Assembly: GCA_030427635.1 (NCBI GenBank)
Contig: JAUIBA010000006.1
Span: 62,001-126,000, forward strand
Origin: Bacteroidia bacterium
Lineage (GTDB): Bacteria; Bacteroidota; Bacteroidia; Chitinophagales; Chitinophagaceae
Reading direction: 5' to 3'
Length of the DNA stretch: 64,000 nt
In this document: in pieces, positions 38,848 to 46,322 of the stretch
Layout: each line of letters starts with the position of its first letter
How positions within the stretch are numbered: the first letter of the stretch is position 1
Position numbers and translations under genes: made by a program
The notes under the pieces: model-generated
Databases searched by the model: none
The model's input: the letters and a program-made list of their open reading frames with translations, nothing else
Told to the model about the DNA's origin: nothing

Positions 38848-39597
38848 ATGAGTCAGAATTATTCATGCATTATTATTGACGACGAACAGGATGCTATTGA
38901 CCTCCTTTCAGATCGTATAGAACAGCTATTTCATAATATAGATGTCGTTGCCACTTTTACACACTGGAAGCAGGCATTACCGGTACTTAGAGAAAATGAA
39001 TTTGACATATTATTTCTTGATGTTTCTATGCCGGAAAAAAGCGGCTTCGAGATATTGAAGTTGGTCCCGGGAATGGGTGCAGAAATAATATTTGTTACCG
39101 CACATGACAATTTTGCTTTAAAAGCATTTTCATTTGCAGCTACAGGATATATACTGAAGCCAATAGACGATAGCGATCTTGCCAATGCAATAGATAAAGC
39201 GCTGGAAAGAGTAAAGCTAAAAAGCATGCTGAAACGTGGAAGTACCAGTGCTGCTACATCAGGCACACCTAGCCAAAGTGGAAACGGAAAAATAAAAATA
39301 CCCAGCGGCACAGGTATTGATTACGTGAACATCAATGATGTAATATATCTGGAGAGCACTAATAAGTGTACAATGATAGTGACGAATAAAGGAAAATATA
39401 CAAGCTCTGCCAACATTGGTACATTCCGGTATTTGATTGATGATCATGCTTTTTTTCAGGTACACAGATCATTTATTGTTAATCTAAACAAAGTAATGAG
39501 ATACGAACTGACAGGTTTTGTTGTCATGGAAGACAAAACTGAAGTACCTATTGCCCGAAATATAAGGCAGGAATTCCTCCAGTTATTTGATAAGTAG
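38848..39597 (+). CDS. LytTR-family response regulator (partner of the AT-rich kinase)
   Basis: A 249-residue regulator; the ATG at 38848 is preferred over a GTG at 38830. The receiver (1-120) has IIDDEQD, phosphoacceptor Asp58 in LFLDVSMPEKSG, VTAHDNFALKAF and Lys in YILKPIDD. A Ser/Thr/Gly-rich linker (about 130-150) leads to a LytTR domain with IKIPSGTGIDYVNINDVIYL, FFQVHRSFIVNLNKVMRYEL and VPIARNIRQEFL. It starts 32 bases after the kinase stop and shares its AT-rich composition. Three LytTR-type boxes begin 24 bases after its stop codon and are its most obvious candidate target. Confidence 0.93.
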   Translation: MSQNYSCIIIDDEQDAIDLLSDRIEQLFHNIDVVATFTHWKQALPVLRENEFDILFLDVSMPEKSGFEILKLVPGMGAEIIFVTAHDNFALKAFSFAATGYILKPIDDSDLANAIDKALERVKLKSMLKRGSTSAATSGTPSQSGNGKIKIPSGTGIDYVNINDVIYLESTNKCTMIVTNKGKYTSSANIGTFRYLIDDHAFFQVHRSFIVNLNKVMRYELTGFVVMEDKTEVPIARNIRQEFLQLFDK

Positions 39598-39620
39598 GCC
39601 TGTTTTTCGCACATAGAAAT

Positions 39621-39675
39621 TACCGTTCGTCGGCTCAAAACTACCATTCGTCGGCTCAAAGCTACCGTTCGTCGG
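39621..39675 (+). promoter_or_regulatory. Array of three direct-repeat LytTR-type boxes
   Basis: TACCGTTCGTCGG (39621-39633), TACCATTCGTCGG (39642-39654) and TACCGTTCGTCGG (39663-39675), exactly 21 bp apart, with CTCAAA also shared between the first two spacers. The core ACCGTTCGTC is the same as the published recognition core of the LytTR regulator AlgR. Two-helical-turn direct repeats are the normal architecture of LytTR sites. The array lies immediately after a LytTR regulator gene. It should control a promoter just downstream (the short unit at 39.7-39.93 kb) or the regulator itself. Confidence 0.7.
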
Positions 39676-39759
39676 TTTGTGATGGCTATAAAATTATGGC
39701 ATCGTAATTTGCATGTGTTATCAGGATGGTAGCAGTGATTTACCCTACTATGCTGATAT

Positions 39760-39945
39760 ATGAAAAGTATACCAGCCCCGATTAACCTTTATGAAATATA
39801 TCCGAGTTCGAACTATAACCCTGTCAAACGTTTCACACCAGATGAAACAGGCCTTATTTCCCTTATGAAAATCAACCTGGAAATGGTTACAATGGCAGAA
39901 GAGAGTGTCTTAACAGACACTCTCTTCATTTATAGTACATTGTAA
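39760..39945 (+). CDS. Possible 61-residue peptide downstream of the LytTR boxes
   Basis: An ATG ORF of 61 residues (starts MKSIPAPINLYEIYPSS; middle FTPDETGLISLMKINLE) lying 84 bases after the last LytTR box. No signal peptide or TM is evident, and no family is recognised. Its last 16 codons run through a perfect 12-bp terminator hairpin (39898-39927). The ORF is therefore either truncated in effect, or the unit is a small RNA rather than an mRNA. Kept as a low-confidence gene because of its placement. Confidence 0.3.
   Translation: MKSIPAPINLYEIYPSSNYNPVKRFTPDETGLISLMKINLEMVTMAEESVLTDTLFIYSTL
39898..39927 (+). terminator. Intrinsic terminator hairpin
   Basis: A perfect 12-bp stem (39898-39909 with 39916-39927) and a 6-base loop TTAACA, followed by ATTTATAG. 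It ends the short unit downstream of the LytTR boxes. On the other strand it lies 29 bases past the stop of the collagen-like gene and may act for both. Confidence 0.75.
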
Positions 39946-39956
39946 TCAACTGTATA

Positions 39957-40475
39957 TTACCCTGCAGAAGTGTTGACCTGACGGGACTTCTCAATAGCCC
40001 CCATAGCAGCTTTGTAATTATTCCAATCCGTATCAGGGTTTGCCTGACGCAATGCGCTGGAAATAACCACCAACCTAAATGTAACTGTACCTGGTAGTGG
40101 AGGGACAGATCCGTCTACTGTTTGTACATATATCTTAAAGCCACCATCAAAAAAATTGAAAACAGTAGCTATGTTCCCGTTTACATCCGGCAAAGGGGTC
40201 CATTCATAGTTTCCATAAGCCTTGAATAATGATACTACGCCAAAATCTACAATATCAGTAGTAATATCGCTACTGTTAAATGTAGCGGTATACATATTGA
40301 TACCGGCCTCGTAAGTCCAGTTAGACACTGTAAATGGGTCTGAAGCAATAACATTTGCATTGCCCTGCGGCCCCTGTGGACCTTGAGGCCCCTGCGGTCC
40401 CGGAGGACCCGTTTTAGTACAGCCAGTGAAAACAAAAGTGCTTGCAACAAGAAGAAACAAGAAAAACCTTTTCAT
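39957..40475 (-). CDS. Collagen-like lipoprotein
   Basis: A 172-residue protein with a lipoprotein signal (1-19, lipobox FTGC). It is followed directly by a short collagen-like run of about six G-x-y triplets (GPPGPQGPQ...), then a beta-rich domain (SDPFTVSNWTYEAG, VDFGVVSLFKAYGNYEWTPL, GTVTFRLVVISS). The triplet run followed by this domain is a common Bacteroidota lipoprotein layout of unknown function. It would sit on the periplasmic or outer face of the outer membrane. Expected 5' leader of about 105 bases from the box at 40586-40593. A small ATCCAC/GTGGAT inverted repeat lies in that leader (about 40490-40512). Confidence 0.85.
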   Translation of the reverse strand: MKRFFLFLLVASTFVFTGCTKTGPPGPQGPQGPQGPQGNANVIASDPFTVSNWTYEAGINMYTATFNSSDITTDIVDFGVVSLFKAYGNYEWTPLPDVNGNIATVFNFFDGGFKIYVQTVDGSVPPLPGTVTFRLVVISSALRQANPDTDWNNYKAAMGAIEKSRQVNTSAG

Positions 40476-40585
40476 AATAATTACATTTTATCCACCTGGC
40501 CCCTGAGTGGATGTTAGTAAGAAGAGCGCGGGACCAAAGCAGGTATTTGTGTGTGCTTGCGTCGCTTTTATGAAAGTATAGCAGA

Positions 40586-40593
40586 CAAATTTA
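40586..40593 (-). promoter_or_regulatory. -7 promoter element for the collagen-like lipoprotein gene
   Basis: Minus-strand TAAATTTG, a perfect TAnnTTTG, 110 bases before the start at 40475. Confidence 0.4.
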
Positions 40594-40716
40594 GTGCCAA
40601 TACCATACCAATAACCGAATAGAAATGTTATAAAAAAGTTGTAACACTATCTATTACGCTATCAATGCATACCATTTCAGGCATGCTTTGTATTTTTACA
40701 GCAAATAATATGCATT

Positions 40717-41283
40717 TTGATATCATCTGCCAAATGTCTTACAGTTCTTATTGCTGCACTACTTTTTCTAACAGACAGTAAGGCGCAGCAAACTGTGCAA
40801 AATGCAGGTATCACAGATACGGTACATGCTGGCATGCCCTGGCAGCCTAACCCTAAAAAAGCAGGATTATATGCGGCCCTATTACCCGGGCTTGGCCAAA
40901 TATATAACCGTCAGTACTGGAAACTGCCAATAGTATATGGAGGACTATCCGTAGCCGGCTATTTTATTGTGCGTAATACAAAAGATTATAACTCACTTCG
41001 CAGTGCATACATTTCCCGTATAGGCCAGGGTTCCGGTCCGTATACCGACGAGTATGCCGATATATATAAAGATACAGACCAGTTAAAACAATTGCAGGAT
41101 GACGCAAACAGATTACTGAATCTCACAATTGTATTCAGCGGCGTTGCATATGTAGCTCAGATTCTGGATGCCGTTACATCTGCACATTTGCGCAACTTTG
41201 ACATTTCCAGAGATATATCCTTACATGTAAGGCCTGTGATGCTGCCTCAGGGGCCAGCTGCAGGAATAGTTATGAACTTTTAG
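40717..41283 (+). CDS. DUF5683 family exported protein
   Basis: A 188-residue protein. The best start is the TTG at 40717, which gives a proper signal peptide ending DSKAQQ; no in-frame ATG is available before it. The mature part has the DUF5683 signature WQPNPKKAGLYAALLPGLGQ followed by IYNRQYWKLPIVYGGL. It also has a second hydrophobic helix (LNLTIVFSGVAYVAQILDA). The family is widespread in Bacteroidota, with membrane association predicted and function unknown. Its TAG shares bases with the stop of the convergent dusB gene (TTAG). Confidence 0.88.
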   Translation: MISSAKCLTVLIAALLFLTDSKAQQTVQNAGITDTVHAGMPWQPNPKKAGLYAALLPGLGQIYNRQYWKLPIVYGGLSVAGYFIVRNTKDYNSLRSAYISRIGQGSGPYTDEYADIYKDTDQLKQLQDDANRLLNLTIVFSGVAYVAQILDAVTSAHLRNFDISRDISLHVRPVMLPQGPAAGIVMNF

Positions 41284-42272
41284 GCTGGTTCAGCCTCGGC
41301 ATACTGCTGCTGTATTTCCACAAAAATATCTTCCAGTTCCTGCATACTATCAGTACTGACAAGTCTTGTTCTGAACTCCTTTACATGAGACAACCCTTTC
41401 AGATAGCTTGCATAATGCCTTCTCATTTCCAGTATACCCAACTTTTCCCCTTTCCACATTACAGAACCATGTAGATGCCTGCGGCATGCGGCTAATCTTT
41501 CATTAATGTCTGGTGGTGCCAATACTTCTTCGGTAGCCATGTAGTGCTTTATCTCTCTGAATATCCAGGGATAACCAATAGCCGCCCTACCAATCATGAT
41601 ACCATCCACTCCATATCTGTTCTTATATTCCAGTGCCTTTTGAGGAGAGTCAATGTCTCCATTACCGAAAATCGGAATTTTAATACGCTGATTGTTTTTA
41701 ATCTTCCCTATCAAAGTCCAGTCTGCATCCCCTTTATATAACTGCATTCGGGTACGCCCATGAATGGAAACCGCCTGAACGCCAATATCCTGCATTCGTT
41801 CTACAACTTCCTCAATATTTTTGGTATCATTGTCCCAGCCAAGACGGGTTTTTATTGTTACCGGCAGAGAAGTAGAACGAATGCATGCAGATGTAAGCCG
41901 CACCATAAGATTTATATCCCTTAATACTGCTGCACCTGCACCTTTGCACACCACCTTTTTCACCGGACAGCCAAAATTGATATCGAGCAAATCGGGCTGA
42001 GTAGTATCCACAATCTTTGCCGACATAGCCATTGCATCTTCATCACCTCCGAATATCTGGATACCTATGGGCCGCTCATAGTCAAAAATGTCCAGCTTCT
42101 GCCTGCTCTTAATAGCATCACGTATAAGCCCCTCCGACGAAATGAATTCCGTATACATTAAATCTGCACCATGATCCTTGCACACAGCGCGAAACGGAGG
42201 ATCACTTACATCCTCCATAGGAGCTAATAAAAGCGGGAAGTCCCCAAGCTCAATTTTACCAATTTTCACCAT
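41280..42272 (-). CDS. dusB: tRNA-dihydrouridine synthase
   Basis: About 330 residues. The ATG at 42272 (MVKIGKIELGDFP) is preferred over an upstream frame opening at 42284. This is a TIM-barrel flavoenzyme with LLAPMEDVSDPPFRAVC at the N-terminus and DINFGCPVKKVVCKGAGAA, carrying the catalytic Cys. It also has KTRLGWD, SIHGRTRMQLYKG, FGNGDIDSP and GIMIGRAAIGYPWIF. It reduces specific uridines in the tRNA D-loop with FMN/NADPH. The residue pattern and the PMEDVSD start fit DusB. A TAATTTTG box at 42282-42289 ends 9 bases before the ATG, which supports the shorter start. Confidence 0.94.
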   Translation of the reverse strand: MVKIGKIELGDFPLLLAPMEDVSDPPFRAVCKDHGADLMYTEFISSEGLIRDAIKSRQKLDIFDYERPIGIQIFGGDEDAMAMSAKIVDTTQPDLLDINFGCPVKKVVCKGAGAAVLRDINLMVRLTSACIRSTSLPVTIKTRLGWDNDTKNIEEVVERMQDIGVQAVSIHGRTRMQLYKGDADWTLIGKIKNNQRIKIPIFGNGDIDSPQKALEYKNRYGVDGIMIGRAAIGYPWIFREIKHYMATEEVLAPPDINERLAACRRHLHGSVMWKGEKLGILEMRRHYASYLKGLSHVKEFRTRLVSTDSMQELEDIFVEIQQQYAEAEPA

Positions 42273-42281
42273 AACCCGGAG

Positions 42282-42289
42282 CAAAATTA
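42282..42289 (-). promoter_or_regulatory. -7 promoter element abutting dusB
   Basis: Minus-strand TAATTTTG, a perfect TAnnTTTG, 9 bases before the ATG at 42272. Confidence 0.35.
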
Positions 42290-42407
42290 CAGTAAAACAC
42301 TTACAGCATGTACATCAGTATACCCTACAGTAACATTATCCCCCACCCTGATAAATACATACTGTTATACAGGTAAAAGTGATTATACAAAAATGCACTG
42401 AAAACAC

Positions 42408-42415
42408 TACTTTTG
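42408..42415 (+). promoter_or_regulatory. -7 promoter element of the tRNA-Arg gene
   Basis: TACTTTTG, a perfect TAnnTTTG, ending 8 bases before the mature tRNA 5' end at 42424, so transcription would start almost at the tRNA itself. Confidence 0.5.
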
Positions 42416-42423
42416 CAGCCGCT

Positions 42424-42495
42424 GGCTTCGTAGTACAATGGATAGTATAAGAGTTTCCGAAGCTCCAGATTCAGGTTCGATTCCTGACGAAGCTA
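42424..42495 (+). tRNA. tRNA-Arg (anticodon CCG)
   Basis: A complete 72-nt cloverleaf. The acceptor stem is GGCTTCG/CGAAGCT (a G-U closing pair) with discriminator A. The D stem is GTAC/GTAT, and the anticodon loop TTCCGAA has CCG at positions 34-36. The anticodon stem has a G-U pair and one A-C mismatch at the top. The T arm is TCAGG-TTCGATT-CCTGA. The 3' CCA is not encoded. It reads CGG arginine codons. Confidence 0.95.
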
Positions 42496-42496
42496 C

Positions 42497-42527
42497 AAAA
42501 GGACATGCCTATGGGTGTGTCCTTTTT
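42497..42527 (+). terminator. Intrinsic terminator of the tRNA-Arg gene
   Basis: Stem AAAAGGACATGCC with GGTGTGTCCTTTT (two G-U pairs), a short TATG loop and a U-run, starting 2 bases after the tRNA. Confidence 0.8.
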
Positions 42528-42595
42528 CATTATGTTACTTTCCACTATAGCCAAAGTAAATAATAGACATTTTACTGTCGGCTCTTGCTCTTGTA

Positions 42596-43246
42596 TCAGG
42601 ATACGATCCTGTTTCTAATGGCATATAATACAAGTCCGGCAGCATTACGTGTGCCGGTCTTCTCTATCAGAGATGCCCGTATTCCCTCTACTGTTCTGGC
42701 ACTGAGATTTATCATATCACCTATTTCGGCCGCAGTCAGCTCCTGACAAATTAGCTTTAACACCTCAGTTTCCCGCTCAGTGAGTTTTACCTGAGGCATA
42801 GTTACAACAGGCGCTCTTTTTTTCATCATCACTTTACGAAGCAGTGTAGCACTCACAAGGTCACTGAAATAATACTCACTTTCCCACACAGTATGAATAG
42901 CCATAGATATCTCGTCCGGTTCAGCATTTTTCAGCAAATAACCATTTGCGCCAGTTTCCATAAGGTGTATAATAAAATGCTCCTCCTCATACATGGTCAG
43001 TATCAGCACCCTGAGGTCGGGGTACTGTGACCTTATACGCCCCAGTGCTTCAATGCCATCCATGTCGGGCATCTTTATATCCAGCAGCACAACATCCGGC
43101 TGACGAATTTCGAGTAATGCAAGTAACTCCACTCCATTACCTGCCTCCCCAGCACATTTCAATGATGGGTCGGTACCTAATGTCAGCTTCAGTCCCTGAC
43201 GAAAAATTTTATGGTCGTCTGCAATCACATATTCTATTACTTTCAT
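42596..43246 (-). CDS. NarL/FixJ-family response regulator
   Basis: A 216-residue regulator from the ATG at 43246. The receiver has VIADDHKIFRQGL, phosphoacceptor Asp56 in VVLLDIKMPDMDG and LLKNAEPDEI. The LuxR-type helix-turn-helix (about 148-212) has LTERETEVLKLICQELTAAE and ARTVEGIRASLIEKTG. Its ATG shares one base with the kinase stop (TGATG), so it is translationally coupled to the histidine kinase. It is the third gene of a membrane protein-kinase-regulator operon. Confidence 0.94.
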   Translation of the reverse strand: MKVIEYVIADDHKIFRQGLKLTLGTDPSLKCAGEAGNGVELLALLEIRQPDVVLLDIKMPDMDGIEALGRIRSQYPDLRVLILTMYEEEHFIIHLMETGANGYLLKNAEPDEISMAIHTVWESEYYFSDLVSATLLRKVMMKKRAPVVTMPQVKLTERETEVLKLICQELTAAEIGDMINLSARTVEGIRASLIEKTGTRNAAGLVLYAIRNRIVS

Positions 43247-44022
43247 CAAAGACGTTTTTCAGATAAAGGTGTTTCAATGATAATTCTGTAAGCGTCGCCC
43301 TGCATATCAAATGAAATTGACGCATTTACAGACTTCAGTCTGTTTACAATATTCTTTAAGCCAATAGCTCCTTTTTTATACGTAAGCTCTTTGTATGATG
43401 TCTCCGTTAGTCCTTCTCCATCATGCACAATAACTGTTCGCAACCCTGCGGGCAACAGCAATGTCTCGATGGTAATTGATGAAGCATGAGCATGCTTCAA
43501 TATGTTGCTGGTAAGCTCCTGAAGGATGCGGTATACCGATAACTCTACATTATCATTAAGCCGGGGAAGCGGCACCGGACAGGAATACTCTATGGTAATA
43601 TTACCTGTCTTACTTAGCATTGCCGCAAATGATTCAAGTGAGGCCTGTAAACCCAGCTGCTGTAGCAGCGCCGGCTGTAGCTTATGAGAAATATTGCGAA
43701 CCTTACGGATACTATCGTCCAGCAAATCTCGGGACTGGTCCAGTATTTCAGCATCTGAACTCCGGCGGGCTGCATGTAAAAACAAGCGTACAGATGATAG
43801 TGTTGCCCCCACATCGTCATGCAGTTCAGAGGCTATACGCATACGCTCTTCTTCTTCGCCACGTATAGATGCCTGTATCAGTTCTATCTGCTTGCGCTCA
43901 TTTATACTTCTTATGTCTTCCTGATGTTTGATGACACGGCGCTGGTATAAGACTACGAAAAAAACGATGCCTACCGATAGCAGCAGCATGACCGCAATAG
44001 CCGTTATGACGAGCGAACCCAT
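43246..44022 (-). CDS. NarX-type sensor histidine kinase with a single TM helix
   Basis: A 258-residue kinase. One N-terminal TM helix (about 4-26) is followed by a short coiled coil and a HisKA_3 domain with EEERMRIASELHDDVGATLS (phosphoacceptor His68). A HATPase_c domain contains RILQELTSNILKHAHAS and GAIGLKNIVNRLKSVNASI. There is no periplasmic sensor domain, so the signal must come through the TM helix or a partner protein. The gene overlaps the upstream membrane-protein gene by 19 bases, which makes that protein the obvious partner. Confidence 0.92.
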   Translation of the reverse strand: MGSLVITAIAVMLLLSVGIVFFVVLYQRRVIKHQEDIRSINERKQIELIQASIRGEEEERMRIASELHDDVGATLSSVRLFLHAARRSSDAEILDQSRDLLDDSIRKVRNISHKLQPALLQQLGLQASLESFAAMLSKTGNITIEYSCPVPLPRLNDNVELSVYRILQELTSNILKHAHASSITIETLLLPAGLRTVIVHDGEGLTETSYKELTYKKGAIGLKNIVNRLKSVNASISFDMQGDAYRIIIETPLSEKRL

Positions 44023-44657
44023 TTATTTTTATTCATCAAAACAAACCCATAAGCTATGAGCAGATTCTTAAAGATATTGAGTGGATTGCGAACATACAAC
44101 CACAGACTGAGAATTAAACCATTTTCCAGGTACAGTAGCTTGTTCTCAAAAAGCAAAATAATAAAACTACCCGAAGCATATAGCAATATAGCAACACAAA
44201 AGATAAAAGTCGGGTTTCGCTCAATCATGACATATTCTATTTCCTGGATAACTTTTGCCAGACCGCACAGGCAATAGAATATATATATACCATACAATAT
44301 GGCACCATCAACAAAGTTTGTATGCCAGACAGACTTTATTGATGTGTGAATAACAAAATATACAACCATTGCCCCCGTAAGGTAATAGGCAATCTTTTTA
44401 TATTTCTGCGGACATATTGCCCCAATAAAATAACAGGAAAAACAAAGGAACTCAACAAGAAAAAACAGGTTACTAGCCCAGAAACGAGGTATGTCCATGA
44501 GTCTGAGAACCGTGCCGTTTACATCAAAAATAAAACTTAACAATACATATAGCCAGATGGCAGAGCGCTTATTTCGCCCTGCCATCACGGCTGGAAGTCC
44601 GGAAAGAGTCGATAAGTATATTAATACTTTTGTAAACAAGCTTAAGTTGTCAGGCAT
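44004..44657 (-). CDS. Seven-helix membrane protein linked to the histidine kinase
   Basis: A 217-residue, very hydrophobic protein. It has about six to seven predicted TM helices separated by short polar loops. Aromatic and Cys-rich helices include FFLVEFLCFSCYFIGAI and ILYGIYIFYCLCGL, and the tail is basic (MNKNKWVRSS). No catalytic motif or named family is recognised. Because it overlaps the following kinase gene by 19 bases and that kinase has no sensor domain, a role as membrane sensor or signal-transmitting subunit is inferred. Confidence 0.82.
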   Translation of the reverse strand: MPDNLSLFTKVLIYLSTLSGLPAVMAGRNKRSAIWLYVLLSFIFDVNGTVLRLMDIPRFWASNLFFLVEFLCFSCYFIGAICPQKYKKIAYYLTGAMVVYFVIHTSIKSVWHTNFVDGAILYGIYIFYCLCGLAKVIQEIEYVMIERNPTFIFCVAILLYASGSFIILLFENKLLYLENGLILSLWLYVRNPLNIFKNLLIAYGFVLMNKNKWVRSS

Positions 44658-44682
44658 GTTTGTCCATACATTTTAGAATCGC

Positions 44683-45180
44683 CTATGGAAACTCAGCCGT
44701 AATATTGTAATAATTCAATGTTGTAGTACCCGACATTGTTTTGAAAACAACAAAATTCTTACCGTACCAGTCACTGGCACACGTAAAGACAAAATGAGTA
44801 GGCTGACCGTCCAGTATCTCTACACCTTCAAACAAGCAGGTGCTGTAACAACATGAATTGCTCTCTGGCTCTGGCTCGCCTGCTTTGCCTTCCATTGTTA
44901 TAACAGAAGTATTCTGGTCCCATGTAAACTCCAGGTAAGTAGGCATAACCCCTACTTTCACCTCGGTGCTTATCTCATCATCTACATCCTGCTGGGTAAA
45001 TGTGGTATTAACCGGCGTGGCGGTACCAAAGTAATACTCAATCACCTGGTTATACCGGAGCTCTGTTATGGTATGCATAATTGCTACCTCCTCTTTACTG
45101 CTACTGGAGTTACAGTCAGGAACCTGCCCACAGGGGGTACCGTGCGGTTTCTTTTTTTCGTGTTCTGGTTTGTGTGACAT
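44683..45180 (-). CDS. Hypothetical Cys-containing soluble protein
   Basis: About 165 residues from the preferred ATG at 45180 (MSHKPEHEKKKPHGTPC). A charged N-terminal tail carries CGQVPDC. A beta-rich domain follows with ITELRYNQVIEYYFGTATP, YLEFTWDQNTSVITMEG and an SNSCCYSTC cluster, then THFVFTCASDWYGKNFVVF near the end. There is no signal peptide from this start. The distribution of Cys (six or more) suggests metal binding or disulfides, but no family is recognised. It lies 25 bases upstream of the membrane-protein gene on the same strand and could belong to that operon. Confidence 0.65.
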   Translation of the reverse strand: MSHKPEHEKKKPHGTPCGQVPDCNSSSSKEEVAIMHTITELRYNQVIEYYFGTATPVNTTFTQQDVDDEISTEVKVGVMPTYLEFTWDQNTSVITMEGKAGEPEPESNSCCYSTCLFEGVEILDGQPTHFVFTCASDWYGKNFVVFKTMSGTTTLNYYNITAEFP

Positions 45181-45238
45181 TGACAGACGTTTTTTGTGAA
45201 ATAAATGACTATTGAAGTAGCACAAAAATAGACAGTAG

Positions 45239-45290
45239 TACGTAGCACACAAGCGTAGTTCTACGTATTAACAACAAGTATTTCCACGTA
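45239..45290. repeat. Three ACGTA elements at 23-bp spacing between divergent genes
   Basis: TACGTA at 45239-45244, TACGTA at 45262-45267 and CACGTA at 45285-45290, each offset by 23 bp, in the 204-base divergent region between the gene starting at 45180 (minus) and pirin at 45385 (plus). Possibly operator half-sites; the function is unknown. Confidence 0.35.
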
Positions 45291-45384
45291 TATAAGTCTG
45301 TTTCTATGCTGTGTGCTTTCATATAAAGTTATAAGTGATCGTACTTACCTGTCAGTACCATTATCTGTAACTTTATCAAAAAAA

Positions 45385-46296
45385 ATGCCGGACATAATAA
45401 TCACTGCAAGAGAAGCCTCCATCGGGCATAACCTGAATGTAAAACGGATTCTGCCATTCAGAAAAAGAAGGATGGTAGGCCCATTTATTTTTATGGATCA
45501 TGCAGGACCGGTAAGTAATTTACCATCCCCTATAAGCAGTATGGATGTTTTACCGCATCCGCACATTGGTCTTTCTACTGTAAGCTATCTTTTAGATGGT
45601 CAGGTAACGCACAGAGACAGCCTGGGAGTAGAGCAGATAATAAAACCGGGAGAAGTAAACTGGATGACAGCTGGAAAAGGCATAGCACATTCTGAACGCT
45701 TTGAAGACCCTGCAACACTCGCATCCGGACTGGAAATGATACAGACATGGGTAGCCCTGCCGGAGAAAGATGAAGAATGCGACCCATCATTTATGAATTA
45801 TACACCCGAAGACCTACCCACATATACAGATAAAGGCATCTGGATGCGGCTCATAGCGGGCAATGCATATGGACTCAATAACAACATACTTACCCACTCC
45901 CCTTTATTTTATATACACGCTATAATTGAAACAGGCACCACATTTACCCTCCCTCAGGAACATTCAGAGCGTGCTGTTTACATAGTAAATGGCACATTAG
46001 AAACTATGGGCATCAGGTATAATAAAGGGCAAATGATCATTTTCAAAAAAAATGAAGAGCCTGCAATGCTGGCATTAAGCCACACTGTTGTTATGCTCAT
46101 GGGCGGAGAGCCTCTTGGAGACAGGTATATATGGTGGAACTTCGTAAGCTCACGTAAAGAGCGCATAGAGCAGGCAAAAGCAGACTGGACAGCTGGCAGA
46201 ATAATATTACCGCCTAATGACAACAAAGAGTTTATTCCGTTGCCCGATGATCACTCAAGACCCGCCGATATGCCACAACCTAACGCACTGTCCTGA
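45385..46296 (+). CDS. Pirin family protein
   Basis: About 303 residues from the ATG at 45385; the longer frame from 45313 is unlikely, since homologues begin near MPDIIITARE. A double-stranded beta-helix cupin with the metal-binding N-terminal barrel: VGPFIFMDHAG, DVLPHPHIGLSTVSYLLDG, GEVNWMTAGKGIAHSER (His residues and Glu as metal ligands). Then a C-terminal Pirin_C barrel with SERAVYIVNG and VVMLMGGEPLGDRYIWWNF. Bacterial pirins bind iron, and some oxidise quercetin. Monocistronic and convergent with the ABC ATPase gene. Confidence 0.95.
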   Translation: MPDIIITAREASIGHNLNVKRILPFRKRRMVGPFIFMDHAGPVSNLPSPISSMDVLPHPHIGLSTVSYLLDGQVTHRDSLGVEQIIKPGEVNWMTAGKGIAHSERFEDPATLASGLEMIQTWVALPEKDEECDPSFMNYTPEDLPTYTDKGIWMRLIAGNAYGLNNNILTHSPLFYIHAIIETGTTFTLPQEHSERAVYIVNGTLETMGIRYNKGQMIIFKKNEEPAMLALSHTVVMLMGGEPLGDRYIWWNFVSSRKERIEQAKADWTAGRIILPPNDNKEFIPLPDDHSRPADMPQPNALS

Positions 46297-46322
46297 AGCT
46301 AAAAACACTTCCCCGGCAAAGC

